NCBI GenBank assembly: GCA_020091685.1
Contig: CM034594.1
Coordinates: 36,395,733-36,459,732 of the forward strand
DNA: 64,000 nucleotides
Reading direction: 5' to 3'
DNA from: Lutjanus erythropterus
Lineage: Eukaryota; Chordata; Actinopteri; Lutjaniformes; Lutjanidae
Both the position numbers and the translations under genes were made by a program. Below, piece after piece: positions 1 to 13,249 of the stretch (position 1 is its first letter; each line of letters opens with the position of its first letter). The notes beneath the pieces were generated by a model. That model made no database searches and was not told the DNA's origin. It saw nothing but the letters and a program-made list of their open reading frames with translations.

Positions 1-984
1 TAACAAACTTACATGTAAGGATTAACAGTGTAACTTAACAGACAGATGCGGCTCTATTTGAGCGTATGTGGAAGTCAAAGACACAGCTAAAGCTTTAATT
101 AGGCCAGCAATCCCATCATCTGCCTGTCCATCCGTTCAACCAGAGTGGCTGGGATTGCCTCCAGACTGTCTTCCGTCCCCGTGCCTGCCCGACTCCCCAA
201 TGTCAGCCAGGAAGCTCCGTGCCAAAGAAATTCCCACTGCAGTGGCCGCAGAGCCTGATCCAAGCTGGCTCAGCGCTCCGCACACGCAGATTGATGGAGG
301 ATGGGATAATTACAAGGGGACCTGGATGCAAAAACCTGGAAATATGTTGGCACGAGCATGCAAACATGCTCGCCCACTGACACTTAAATACACTTAAGAG
401 TATACATTTACATACACCAGCAAGCTCAAGTTGTTTTTTTTAAGAGAAAGCAGGATTTGATGGACAGCAGCATCCAACATTTTACCATACATTCTCCTTC
501 TGAGGACGAGATTTTCCTCATCACCATGCCTCTTTTCTTGATTCATCTGCTGCTCTCTCATGATTTTATGGTAAAGTGAGCAAACTGCAAGTCATGCTGC
601 AGTGGTTTCCCCTCAGTTGAATTCATTCTTGTGAAAGGAACTGGAAAAGAGTCACTTCCTGGAGGCTTCATCTCTTTTGTAGCTGCAGTTTACAAAGGTC
701 AGGCATGTCGTGGTGTCATAACTTATCCCAAAAGCTATTTTCCTGTGAATTGTGCTTTTCCTGAAAAACAAAATGCCTTGGCAATAAAGATTATGCATGT
801 AGCTTAGTGATAAATGACTTCTAGCCTGGGAGCAAACTTGTTTCCCTTTTATGTTGCTTTATACTTTAACTCTATAGTCAAGCTATAATCATTAGTCATT
901 AGTCACTTTACAGATTAAGATTTTACATATAAACATATATATAACTGGTCAATAAAATATGATGTAGGGCTATTGTTTTATTGA

Positions 985-1260
985 TTAAACCAGCAGGTTT
1001 TCATAGTGGGAGGCGGTCCTCCCCACGGAGGCTCCAAACAGTTTCAGGGGAGGCTCAGTGAATGCCATGAAGAAATATGGCATTATTTAAAAGGAGGTCA
1101 CAGAATCGCCTAATGTGTGTTATCTGGTTACTGATTTACTTAAGAGATACAGCACTTTTAGAGAATGTTACTATTTTTCCCACTTTCGCAGTCAGAAACT
1201 AATAAATGTCTTAGAACAGGTCTTTCTCATGTATTTGGTGTAATTTGATTTCATTATCAA
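985..1260 (+). repeat. Dispersed repeat, copy 1 (unoccupied by LTR)
   Basis: Shares several segments with 13,955-14,140: a GAGGCTCAGTGAATG block, then CAGAAACTAATAAATG, then a TGTATTTGGTGT block, in the same order. The block around 1,028-1,042 corresponds to the place where the solo LTR sits in the second copy, so this copy acts as an empty-site reference. Repeat class is unknown. Confidence 0.5.
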
Positions 1261-3537
1261 GATTAGGCTATCTTAGCTCAGTTGTTGAGGTTTTATGGGA
1301 CCATAATCATAATCATGATCATGATCCCATAGAACTGAATGAAACTAAGCAAGTAAATTAAGGGGGAAGAGGACTTTGAGAAGCCATGGATTAAACTATC
1401 CAACAATATCTGAAGCAGTCAAAGAGAAAATTTGTCAGTTTCCACGTGGATGTCCAGTCAATATTGATGTAGTCAATTGAAGCAATAAATTCCTCAGTGT
1501 GTCCTTTATTGACTGAGAAAGCTTAGTTCTAATGCTGGAAAAACTGTTGTTCTTCCTGCATCCCGTGATGTCATAGTGATGTCACTGGAAACAGGAAGAA
1601 CTACAGGCTATTTTAGCCCCTGGGTTGCTGAGGAGTATTGTAATCAACAGGATCGTGTTCTGGCCAACAAATTTAAAGCGATAAAGGAGAATCCGCCCTT
1701 CTTGGTCAGTATAGCGCTGACTGAGAGATTTATTGCTACCTACATTTACCACCAACACTCAGTGGTCATCCACATGAAAAGCGGATCTTAAATTATGATC
1801 CAACCACACATGCCAACTCAACTGTTTTTCCTGTATTTCATCTCCCAGCGCCCTCCCATTTTGTTGTTTCTTCCAGGAAATTCACACGGCCCTCAAACTT
1901 TATTATGAATAATCATCACAAACTCAATTAGTTTGTCTGTCACAGGCCCGGTTCAGATTGCAAAAGCCTGCGCCCTCAGTTTAGTATTTTGCACACTCAG
2001 TTAAAATTTGAATAATAAATGGCAAATGCAAGGTGGTAGATCTGGCACATGGACTGGTATCCCCATGTGCAATCATGAGTATGAGTTTCCATCAGGTACA
2101 TGGATGGAAATGGTGATGATCACATCAGGCTGATGCTATTTTTTGTAATAATTCTAATGTGTCTCAACTTGTATATGATCACATAGTTTAGTAATTAATG
2201 CTACAGAACAGTGTTTGAACTGTGATGTGTTTCAAGGATAAAAATAAAGTTGGAAAAGAGATGAGCCCTGGTAGCCAGGTGTCTCGTTCATAAGAAAGCA
2301 GAATATTGAGTAACCAACCAGTCTGATGAGGTCTGTATGGTTATATTGCAACAGCCTGGTGTTGTCTTGCACATCCCTTTCTTCCGTAAAAAAAATACTC
2401 CTGTATTTTGAAACCTACTCATCCAACTCGACCAGCTACAACATGAAACTACAAATTAAATAGTAGTGCTGTACTATAGCACTCTGGATTCATTCACTCT
2501 GTATGATTATTACTTTTGATACTGTGTGTACATGAGTCAACTTTACCTAACTTTTGAATGCAGGACTTTGCTTTTACTGCTTTTATAGAGGGGTATTTCA
2601 ACTTTTAGCCAAAAAAATTTCACCCCTGCTCCTGCATTATCCTGACAGACTGTGTTTGTATTGTGGTTTGCACCTTGTTGCTCAGTCACATGTCATGACA
2701 TTTGGTTCAGTCCAGAGTTACAAAAAACAGACAGCAGTCATCTCGCCCTGCTTGGTCTGAGTTCACGACCTTTCCCCCTTCCGTCTCGTCCATCTGCCCG
2801 GTCTCTCCCCACTGTGTGCTGTTTAATGACACAGTCTCAAAAATAAGCTTTAAGAAAAGCGGAAAAAGAGACTGCAGACGGTTGCTACCCCAAAATGTCG
2901 GCTCTGGGGGAGGAAAGAAGAATCTGCGAGGCAACCACAATCTGCTCGCTGAACGCGCCAGTGACCAATCGCTGGCTTTTAGTTGCCAGAACAAATCACA
3001 CACCAGCATGTCCGGGTCGATCTCTTTGTGACGAGGCACAAGTGAGTGACTGTGTGTGTGTGTTTGTGTGTCATGTTTTGGAGAGGATCCACACAATCCC
3101 TCATGTGAGGAGTGCTACAGACATGCCCCGTTTCAAAACAACCGCTGAGTAATGACGATGTAGCCAACAAAGCAGGAAATTGAGCCTCTCGTCTGGTGCA
3201 GCACTTTTATAGAGTTATTGAATACAACTCAAAACACAACATATTTAGATCCATAAATACATGTGGATGTGAGTGTGCGTGTCTGTGGCTGGGTTTGCAC
3301 GTTGGGGGCAAACTGCAGGGTTGCAAAATCTGCGTTTCTTGCTTATCTTTTTTTTCACCGTCATAGAAAGTTATAAGGAACTGCTCTCACATATGTACAA
3401 ATGATTACAGTGCACTCCGTACACATATGGAGTTGTTTAACATTCCCAGAGGTCTGGTTGTTAAGATTTCCAGAATTCACTGCCTCTGGCCTCAAGGCCT
3501 CAGCGTCTCGCTTTGGACTCACTGACCCAGCCGTCCA

Positions 3538-4090
3538 TTAAAGTAATAGTTTGACGTTTTGGTAAATACACTTCTTGCCAAGAGTTGGACAAACAGATCG
3601 ATACCACTCATATCTGTCCATTCAGCATGACGCTGGAGTACTTTGACCAGACGTCCCAGTTTGTCCGGGACTGTCCCGCTTTCAAGCTGGGTGTCCTGAG
3701 TCTTGACAGATATCACTATGTTTGTTTTCAGCGCTTACGTAGATGTTTATCATGTTCTGTCCTGCTCATGATGACCTTACCCATTTTAAAAACATAAAGA
3801 GCTGAATTCAACAGTCTGCACGTGTCAACCAGTCAATGTGTTGTTGGCAAGCCTATAATACATAGCCAAGTTTAATGTTAACGGTTAGCTGTCATGCTAA
3901 AGACAAAGTTTGCCTTTTCTTAAGGGAAAGGTGTGTTCAGAGCCCCATCCTGATGAAAATGCCTATGCTGCATTCATATACATGTACGTGCATGAACATA
4001 TGGTACACTTAAGGGTCCTGGTTTGAGGGTTCAAAACATGGTCATCCTAAGCTAGAGTCAGGAGACACAGTTAGCTTAGCTTTGTTCCCA
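3538..4090 (+). repeat. Degenerate copy of inverted-repeat family A
   Basis: The left end resembles the start of the element at 24,813: a TAGTTTGACGTTTTGG-like end, then AATACACTT, CAAGAGTTGGA and ACCACTCATATCTGTCC. The GTTAGCTTAGCTTTGTTCC segment near 4,070 resembles another internal part. The middle is diverged or interrupted. This family is common in percomorph genomes, but its transposon class is not established here. Confidence 0.4.
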
Positions 4091-4119
4091 AAAAAACACA
4101 AAACAGGGAGAAACAGATG

Positions 4120-4335
4120 ATTAAATTAATCACCAGTTATTTTAATCATCAAATAATTGAGAAGAAAAAACACAAAATTCTCCAATTTCAGCTTCTTAAA
4201 TGTAAACATTTGTTTGGCTTCTTTACTGCACCAGACAACTATTAATAGATTAATTGAGAAAAATAATCAACCAATTGATCAACGGAGATAATAATTGGTA
4301 GTTTCCATCCTTCGTCAGAAAGTCACAAAATCTTT
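4120..4335 (-). repeat. Fragment of ATTAATCGATT-type short inverted-repeat element
   Basis: Contains ATTAATTGAGAAAAATAATC and TTCAGCTTCTTAAATG, which match in reverse orientation the internal parts of the better preserved element at 58,483-58,845. Ends are not clear. Confidence 0.4.
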
Positions 4336-6779
4336 TCTAGCAGCACCTCTAAACTTCAACACTTTATATCTCTTTTTTTGACTTTAAAAAAGCTAAAAGT
4401 TTTTGCAGGGATCATGTGCTTGACTTCCTGGAATCTCCCCTAGTGGCCTTGCACAGTAACGACAGCGAGGGACTGGGTTTGCTTTTCATGGATTAAACAA
4501 ATGAGGTCCCACATGGTAACTAATTTGTAGAGTTGTTACAATACCGACACCGGATACAGCTAAAATGTTGGATTGGGAATCAGCAAATATGCAAGGCTAT
4601 GCACCAATCTCATATCATGTCATTTATTATTGATAGCAATCATATCACATTCAGTATTAGTTGTATATAGCTGTTAAATAATAATAATTGTATAAGATAA
4701 TGCACTGGTATTGATTAGTACTCAGTATCAGCCGATATGCAAAGTTAAGGTATCAGAATCTGTATCAGAAAGGTAAAAGTGTTACAGGTATAGTAATTAG
4801 TGAGGGTTTTGTTACCTTTGAACAGTTCCAGTTCCTTCCAGTTGTTATTCCAAGCTAAATATTGTCTGCTCATCTAACTTTCTGCAAGAGAGCAATTAAG
4901 TTTATTTTCCAAGATAAGCTGACTTTTCCTTTCACACACAGTTCTTCAAGGTTTGCATCTCTCTGCAAAGCTGAAATAGGCAACACGCCTCTTTCTTATC
5001 ACTTCATCTTTCCCTGAGAGCAAGAGACAATGACAAGACGATATCTGCTGTGTAGCCTCACATCCATCAGCCCTTTTCAGCACTCACCAGCTCGTTAAGA
5101 AGTATTTCTACGAACGCCTAAAATCTGAGCAGACGGCCGATGAAAACCATGTTTTCTCTACCTGAGCTCAGCTTGTGAAATACTAGAGCAGATTTTTCCA
5201 CTGACTAAAACGGTAATTAACTAAATCCTCTGTATGTGTTTGACAAATAGAGATAACAGGTTGGAGGTGTTGTTTTTACACAGAATCCACATGTTTGTGA
5301 GTGCGAAAATGGGATCGTGCAGGCTTTTGTGTTCATGCGTTGTGAATTATAGGTTAAGGTGTTGGGACATACGGAGTTGATTTACATCCACTGTTAATGA
5401 TGCTGGTGATGTAAGGGAAAATACCAGACAAAAACACCTACTCTCACACACGCTTTTGTAACACAGATTGCAACATGCTCTGCTTTTGTCGCCTAAAACC
5501 ATGAAAAAAAAAAATAAAAAATCAAGACCTTGGATTCTTTTGGGGTTGTTTTGGAGCCAGAATTGGTTTGTGGTTGGCTTCTAGTGGGTTAAAATAATAG
5601 CCAAGTGTCCTTGACTCCTTGTGAAAAACACCTTTTTTTAGAATTGGTGCAATTTTGGCTTGTATGTAATGAGGTAGGCATTAAAATCTAAATTATTGAG
5701 TATTAAGTTTAAAAAAAAATCTTTGTAAATCAGGACTACATCTTAAAAGCACCATTAATGGTCAGAGAAGCTCAGACAAACAAATTCAGGCTCTCATGTG
5801 TCCTACTTATGTAATTTGACTTTAGAGAAGGGTGGAGGGACGGCCGTAGTGGTTGGAAAGAAATTTTAGTGAGGAGTATTTGTGAATTTATGACTTATCA
5901 GAGGATGCGACATCTGTTTCTAATGAACACATTTCTGTCCTGGCATTTTACCCAAAGTGTGGGTCAACTTCACACAAACTGCAACATAAACTCATAAAGG
6001 TTTTTATGCCCTCAGTGTGTACTGAATGAGAGAACAAAATAAAGGAATCATATGAAGGGAAAGTTTTAAAATCACATAAATATGATGCTTTTTTTTCCTA
6101 ACATAATAATTTTAGTCAACATTGCTATTTTAGTGTATACAAGGCAACATAAATTGTCACTGATCCATATAAACTCTGGCTTTGATAAACATAAATTGGA
6201 CACAAACTTTCACAATATTCAGACTAAAGATTTTCATGATTGGCTAGTTGTCACTTGTCAGCTTGTCACACATTTATTTACAGCTGCCAGGAGACTGAAT
6301 ACATAGTTTCTAACGCAGTATAACATCACACAACTCTCATTTAAAACACAGGGATAAAAAACATACAGCTCCACAAAAACAGATACTAACAAATTTATCA
6401 ACACTATGGACGGTATGTACTCACAATTAAGTTACAAACTGTTATGTTAAATCACCTCAGTGCTGTGTTTCCTGTCAAACAAGCCTCCATTAATCTCTGA
6501 AGCTGTATTTCATAGGACCGCTAACTGAGCTAACTTACTAATGGCAGCTACAGCTCAGTAAGCAGCAGGACGCCAGAAAAAAAGGTCCGTGTTGCAACGA
6601 TCCCCCAGGGCGAACGGCCAGGTGCAGCTCCTGAATGGAGTTTGAAGTGAGTTCTTTTTCTGTGACAAATGGATGAATGAAAACGTGGTTGACTAAGACT
6701 CTTGGCACCAATCAGTGGTTTAGTTGACTATTAGGAGACAGCACTACTTTCAAAATATTAATGACTGCAAAATTGGCAC

Positions 6780-7445
6780 AAACATAAATGTTCTGAGTAA
6801 AACTTAATTAACTTGCATCAAAGGGCTAGTAATTTCCTTTTGCACATGCACTGTGCGGCATCCAACTCCATGTCTCATTTAAAGCATAGTTACTGGCTGA
6901 TGGTGGACAGCACTGATACCTTGTGGGCATCAGACAACAAGATATACATAAATCAGTCTCTTGATATGGGTTGCAATGGGAAAATTATGGCATTTTCTTT
7001 GTCCTGTAGTGTTATTTATCCATCTAGATTGTTTTGCCGTGAGTTGCAGACTTTTGGAGATGTCGCCCGTAGAATTCTCTGCCAAAAAATACTTTTGTTA
7101 AACTCAGCAGTGTCTGTTTCTGGTTATCATGAACCATAACTCAAGATAATCCTCAGACCTCAGTTTCATGTAATCTGGTAGATTCTACTGCAGAACGAAA
7201 GTCGCTCCCACATGAAACTACTCACAACAAGATCTCCGGATTATCGTGAGTAACTGGGTCATGATGTCTGGAAAAAGACACTAGAGTGCCATCTAGTCCC
7301 ATTTTATTGGAGAGAAGGCAGACAATTTAAGAGCCAATATCTCCAAAACTCCACAACTCACACCAAAATGATCTAGATGGACAAATAGCACTGCAGGCCA
7401 GAGGAAAAATATGTATTTTTTGATTTTGGTGTGAACCGTGCCTTT
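6780..7445. repeat. Repeat family with TTTCATG inverted ends, copy 1
   Basis: Shares long segments with 9,065-9,315: CAGTTTCATGTA, GGTAGATTCTACTGCAGAA, CATGAAACTACTC, a GTCATGAT-TCTGGAAA block and an ATCTAGATGGA-AAATAGCACT block, in the same order. TTTCATG and CATGAAA parts face each other, so the transcript or single strand could fold. A short related fragment lies at 48,205-48,232. Confidence 0.5.
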
Positions 7446-8765
7446 AAGATTTTTTAAATGGCATGTTTATGAGACGAAAACAGTTGAAAGAGTTTCTGTT
7501 GGTCATGTTGTATAAAGCCTGTCTAGACCAGAGTTTGCATGTATTAATTTGTATTCATGTTGGCTGTAGGAAATTAAGACGGCGTACGGTCACCCTGCTG
7601 TTTTGTGGGAGCTCCGGTTGCTGCAGTGGTTTGACTCTGGATGTATCACGGAGCTGTAAACAAGCCGAACACCTCTCTGCGTCTGTCTCTCATGTCTTTT
7701 CATCCACTCTCTCAATTCACCCTCTCCCGTTCCAACTTGGTGATGTCTGACGGACGGTGTGCGGCGGAGACACAAGAGAGGCCCGTTAACTTTCTGCTGG
7801 TGTACAGTTCCACTGGAAAACATGACGACTGACATCGCGTCAACCCCAAGGATAGAGACGAGGAATGACGGACACGGAGAGACGATGAGAGAAACGTGTG
7901 AGGAGAGTCGACACCTGCCCAGTTATCAGACACGCTCCCCATAATGAGACATTGTCTAAGCACTAACGTCCAAAGCGTTGGCGCAAATCAGCCTTTCATT
8001 TGCCGATAATGGGCACTTCCATTAAGTCAAACAGAGGGTATGGTTGTCCCAATCACGTCGTTGTCATACACGTGCACATTATCTCTTGGTCCACGAAATG
8101 TCTGATGGATAATGGAGTGTAATTACCTTAAACCTTTTCTTGCCACCTCAGTTCTTTTCTATTGTATTTCACTCCGCGGGCCGTAAGATAATTCTCATGT
8201 GCGCCGCAGCGAGGTCTTCCCCAAGGCTGGACACACTACGTTACTTTGAGGGCTTAATAGGTAGACATTATCAGCATGGGAACTTGGTGCTTGACTTCTT
8301 TTGTCAGGCTTTTCTAACTCCTGACGGAGAGGGAAATCCACGTCTTTTGAAAGGCCCAGCCATTTGTGAAGCACCAAAGGGTTTTATAAACCCACACCAG
8401 TAGCCATCAAAATGCGCATTACTCTCTTTAACCCGAATCAAGGCTAAAGCCCAGATAAATCTCTTTGCATTACAGACAAAATCCGAAAAAATCTATAGAG
8501 TATAATTAATTCCCCTGCCATGAGAAGATCCCTGAAAACTCTTATTAAGAAGAACAACCCTGTTTCAAGCTCGCTGACGATGCATTTCTGAGATAATGGA
8601 ATGGATTTTTGAAGGATTTTATGAGCTGAAGACAGGGGAGGATTTTCTCAAACTGTAGAGGAGAAAATAATCCTTTGCTCTTGTCTGTCCTCTGATGATA
8701 CATCACTGCACCTGCAGAGCAAATAACAGAAATCTGAAGATATTTTAATTCAGTAGTTGATTAGA

Positions 8766-9055
8766 ACAGTGGTTTTCAAACTGGGGACCAGGGAGGAACA
8801 GAGGTCCTTAAGTCTGTTGCAGGGGGTCTCCAGCAAATGAATATGAGTATATAATCGGAATATATTTTTATTGCCTTTTTTGGGAGTTGGAAAAACAAGG
8901 GAAGAAACAGAGTTGGCCATTTTGAGTGACTTAAGTTAACAGTGATCTTAATTTGATCATTGATTGAATACTTTATTATCTTCAAATCAAAAAATACAAA
9001 AAGTACTCAGGTATTCTCTCAGATAGGGGGTCCATGGTCTAATGTGCATCAATAT
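8766..9055 (+). repeat. hAT-like short element, copy 1
   Basis: Begins CAGTGGTTTTCAAACTGGGG and shares order and content with 19,573-19,840: a GGTCCTTAAGT block, a CTCCAGCAAA block, TTTGATCATTGATTGAATA and GGTCTAATGTGC. The right terminal inverted repeat is not recognisable in this copy. Confidence 0.5.
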
Positions 9056-9064
9056 CATGATTTA

Positions 9065-9315
9065 TTCATTATTTAAGATAATCCACAGACCTTGTTGTGA
9101 GCAGTTTCATGTAGGAACTACTTTCTGTCTAGAAAAGAAAGTAGTTCTGGTAGATTCTACTGCAGAAAAAATATTGTTCCTGCATGAAACTGCTCAAAAC
9201 TAATTCTGTGTGGTCATGATTTCTGGAAAGAGACACTGGTTTTGAATTTCTCATCTCTAAAACTCTGCAACTCATACCAAAAAATCTAGATGGATAAATA
9301 GCACTATAAGCCATG
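9065..9315. repeat. Repeat family with TTTCATG inverted ends, copy 2, contains hairpin
   Basis: Same family as 6,780-7,445. This copy has a long near-perfect inverted repeat at 9,099-9,118 and 9,176-9,195, with a second perfect stem nested inside at 9,115-9,126 and 9,136-9,147. Confidence 0.55.
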
Positions 9316-10629
9316 TGAACTGTACCCTTAACCTGATCAAAATAGCGCTGTAAATAATTATATAAGTGATAAAGCTTTTTTAATTGTGCCCTTGATAGAA
9401 CATAGTCTGAAAGCCAGTTTAGACAAACAACTGCTGCTGCTGCCACTGCGGTAGTGTTTCCTCCACTATAACCACAAAATATAACATTCAAAATAAAATC
9501 ATCTAAGGAAAAATCTCCCCCCTTTTTCCTTTCAACTTGTAAACAGGCTCTTATCAGACAGACTGTTTCATAACCAATTAAAAACTACTTGTAGTATGTT
9601 TGAAGATACATAAAACTACTTGATCAAGGCTCAGGAAAGGTTGAGGTCATGCGCTTTGATGAGTTTGTCCTAGTATTCATTTTGCAGCAGACTTTTTGCA
9701 ATATAGCAGCACACTGAAGCTGTCCATACACTGCATTAAGCCTGCATTGCTCTGCCACTGCTAAGTTTGCAAATACAGCTGCTGCTAAATATAGAATTTT
9801 ATAAGCCCCACCATCCACCTATAGCCTCATATAGGTGTCCCAGGGGAGACGTTTATTATTGTCACTCCACAATCTCTGCTATGTTGAGCTCAGTTTACCA
9901 AGACTGAAGAGGTCAGACCCTGTAGCCGCTGCATATAAGCTGCATATACATACATAATCTCGATCTATATAAGAAAACTGAGATGCTTACTGAATTTATC
10001 TGTTGTTCAGAAGAGTCTTTGACTTGAGAATCTCCCTCAAGGCCTACATGTCTTTGTAGTCATTTAGTCACAATGCACACACAGGCTTTTTCCTCACAAA
10101 ATAAAGTGAAATTGTGCCTGAAAATCCAAAGAAATCAAGAGTTCCACTGCAACAAGAAAGGGCAATAGCTTCAAACCCATTGGCATTAAAAGGCATGAAA
10201 CTGCAATTAGAACTAATCCAGGGTTATTTAGAGGACCAAAACACTGTTATTTTACAGCATAGCATGCAATAAGAGCTAATAATAACAAGAACATGGAAGT
10301 AAAACAGCTCATTTGCTGAAAAGAATAAAGTGAGGAAGTTATTTAGGCTGACCTAAAAGTAAGCAAAACCAAATTTCATATTTTGAGTGTCACATACTTT
10401 AATCAATTTAGTCTGGTGTTGGGCTTCTGAGCAGCTGAGCAGTCTAACATGCATGGGATTTATTTTAAGGTGGATTAAAATGGTATTTCATAGAGGTTTC
10501 TCTTTGTATGACAAATGCACAAGTAGCATTTTAATGCAAACGACAAATTTAGGCTTATGTCTGAGGCCTTTGTTGCATCGTTTCCTCCCATTTTCTCTCC
10601 CATTTTTTCTCTTGCTCTCTATTGTCATT

Positions 10630-10965
10630 TTTTATAATGACCAGTATCAAAATGTAATGTATTACATATAACTAGTTACTTTCATATGAAAGTAATAAGA
10701 TAATATTAATGTCTGTGTAAAGTAATTTGTTACTGATTACACTACTTTTGTGTTGATTAAACCAAAATGACCACAGAGGTATGACTGGGTGTTATAAAAT
10801 GTTTCATAGCAGGTAATCAAAGTAAAGAAGCTCCATTTTATTACAAACCCAGTGACAGGCAGTAATGTATGTCCTAGGGATAGGCATTTTATGGTGAAAA
10901 CAGTGGCAGATTTAATATCGAAATTGGAAGTAACTGTTGAAACACGAGGTCTGTGATTTCTTTAG
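10630..10965 (+). repeat. Dispersed repeat with TAACTAGTTACTTTCAT motif
   Basis: The block from about 10,655 carries AATGTATTACATATAACTAG, a TTTCATATGAAAGTAAT palindrome and AAAGTAATTTGTTACTGATT. I recognise this as a sequence type widely repeated in teleost genomes. Boundaries are approximate and the class is not assigned. Confidence 0.4.
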
Positions 10966-12229
10966 AGATGTAAACAACAGCAGCTTCTTCTTTCTAGCTG
11001 ACGACCGTGGATTTTGTCGGCTAAAATAGTGAGTCACAAGCAGATTTCATAAGTGTTGCTGGCTGATGTAAGCTCCTGCTCACTCAACTTGAGTCAAATC
11101 AGAAGTCTCCAGCTGACATCTTAATGTTTCCATCTGACACGTTCTAAAATGAGAACCCTGTGAAAGTGTATTTGTAAAGTTACCTGGTAGCTGCATGATA
11201 AAACGTTAATGCTATAAGACTGAGGCTAAAGCTAGCTAACATCTCAGCAAACATCATTCAGATGGTGAAAAACAACAGGTATATCTGCATGATAGATGAC
11301 AGAAACACACTCAATGACGTGTTAAAAGGAAGCGCAGGGACTTGGTTACTGCAGCGGACCTTGAGGTGGGCCTTCGTCAGCGAGCCAGATTGTCGTAATC
11401 GTCATCAACCCTCTTTGATTCTGCATCAGCCCACATCCTCCTCATCAAACCTCCCACAGAACAAATGCAGATGCAGTTGTGTCTAACAAGTTTGTCTGGA
11501 AGTAAAGTTACTGCAGCTAGTAAGCTTGTGTTAGATAGTCAGACAAGCTTATGTTGGAGCAGATGAAGACTTTAATCCATTCACCACATGTGTTCTTGTG
11601 TTTTGAGAGACGCCACTGACCAGACTCATGAAACACTTGAGTATTGCTCTTATCAGAGCCTCCTGCACACCTTCAACATGGAGAGAAATGGAAAGCTTGA
11701 CAGCTCTAGTTACAGTTGATAACCAATAAGTGGACAGTTGCGGTTTGGAGGCGGGTCTTAGTGAAGGGTCATTTCTGAGTTTTTATATAGACGAACATCG
11801 GAGAGCATATGTATAAGCTGGTATTGATACAGACTGATGTAGCTGTGAAAGGCCAATATGGAACGCTAAGTTCAACTTTCGGTGTATTTTTTAACAAATG
11901 TATCTGGCCTTGGTAAACCAAAGACTTTGAGGCCAGATAGTCTACCAAGCTACACTGTTATGACACCATCAGAAAACAAACCAGACGTCTCAACGACAGG
12001 AGTTAATGTGAGAATCCTGTTTCAAGTCACAACCAATCGATAAAGCTGTCGACTCAGCAGATGGCTCGGTGTTATGATCAGAATTTGTATACAGAGGCGT
12101 ACTGTAGCTATAAGTCTTCCAAGTTAAACATGGCGTATCTGTAAGCATGACTCGCCATATTTTTGTGCCTGTGGACTTCACACTAAAATACATTGTGGCA
12201 TCAAAAATAAGGTCATTGTAAAGTCTGGT

Positions 12230-12335
12230 GTCTGACCAGAATCCTGTGTACTCGACAAACATGGCTCATTGTTCGGAGGCCAACAACGTGGCCGCGCTTT
12301 ACCCTTGATGCTGCTCGGTCACCTCACGCTGAATG
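12230..12335 (+). other. Possible upstream exon of an unrecognised gene or pseudogene
   Basis: The + strand frame that joins to the segment at 12,395-12,503 stays open from just after a TAA near 12,210 to 12,335. It ends in AATG followed by GTGAGG, a good donor. Splicing 12,336-12,394 out leaves a split TG-C codon and keeps the frame open. The implied 59-base intron is shorter than usual even for fish. The encoded residues resemble no family I know. Confidence 0.25.
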
Positions 12336-12394
12336 GTGAGGAGTTCCACTCATTCTTGTGTTTCCTCTTTTGTGGTTCCTTCCTTCCTTCACAG

Positions 12395-12503
12395 CTTCAT
12401 CCAGCAGGATTTCTCAGCTCAGCTGCTGGATGACATCAAGGAGCCAGAAAAAGCTCTCCAACACATTAACTGCGACTTCGGTCCACCACAGAATAGAATA
12501 TAA
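12395..12503 (+). other. Possible terminal coding exon, unrecognised
   Basis: A pyrimidine-rich tract ending in TTCACAG precedes 35 codons and a TAA stop at 12,501-12,503. The predicted peptide starts FIQQDFSAQLLDDIKEPEKA and continues with a normal, non-repetitive composition of charged and hydrophobic residues. The other frames here look less protein-like. I do not recognise the family. It may be a gene fragment, an unprocessed pseudogene or chance; no further exons were found nearby. Confidence 0.3.
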
Positions 12504-13249
12504 TGTGCGTGTTTTTGTCATGACTTTGCCATCGTTTCTTTATGATTGCTATTTTTAGGTTCCTCCGTGAACAAAACAGAAAACGTGACTGGTCATCTGA
12601 TGTTGTCGCGACTTGTTATTTGAATGTGTCAAACAACAGCACCCAGGGTTTCTGGTAATTACTGTTTTACAGTTTAGGAAAAGTCATCACGCTCTTCTCA
12701 TGTTCCTTTGAGGTGTTTTTGAATTTTTATCCTGTTATGTTGTTTTCATCCATTCACATAAAATGACCAAGGCATGCTGGGTGTTGGTTTTGTTTTTGCC
12801 TCTTTGTCTGTGTACGCTGGGATATTCTGAGACGTGTTAATATCCTGTTACATCCTGCTCTTCCTCCGCTCCTCTTCTTTGTTTGTCTTTCTTTCCATCC
12901 CTCTCTACTCCTTCCGCCTACACACACATCCATCTGACTGCAGCCGCCAAACCAACGCACATGGCCGGGTTATGAAAAAGGAAACATGCAAACAATAAAA
13001 TGCAATTACAGGATTGACAGCTCAATAGCTGAAGACGCAAGTCTAGCGAGGGTAGCGAGAACACGTGGAAGAAAAGTGTGAGAGTTCAAGGATGGAGACA
13101 CAAAAGTTACACCAAGCAGTCAAAGAACTGCAATTTTCTTGTAAAGTCTCTGACTGAATCTTTCTTTTCACTGTTAAGTGCATCTGTGTGGAACATCAAA
13201 GCCCCAAATATGATAAATTAATTCAGTTCATTCATTTCAAAAGGAGCTC

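Noticed and set aside
68-397. 109-codon frame at the left edge
   Set aside because: Pro/Ser-rich and not recognisable, with no splice or promoter context; could at most be a fragment of something off the window.
2702-3152. Overlapping frames of 85-129 codons on both strands
   Set aside because: Several frames open at once over the same unique sequence, none protein-like; the typical look of chance.
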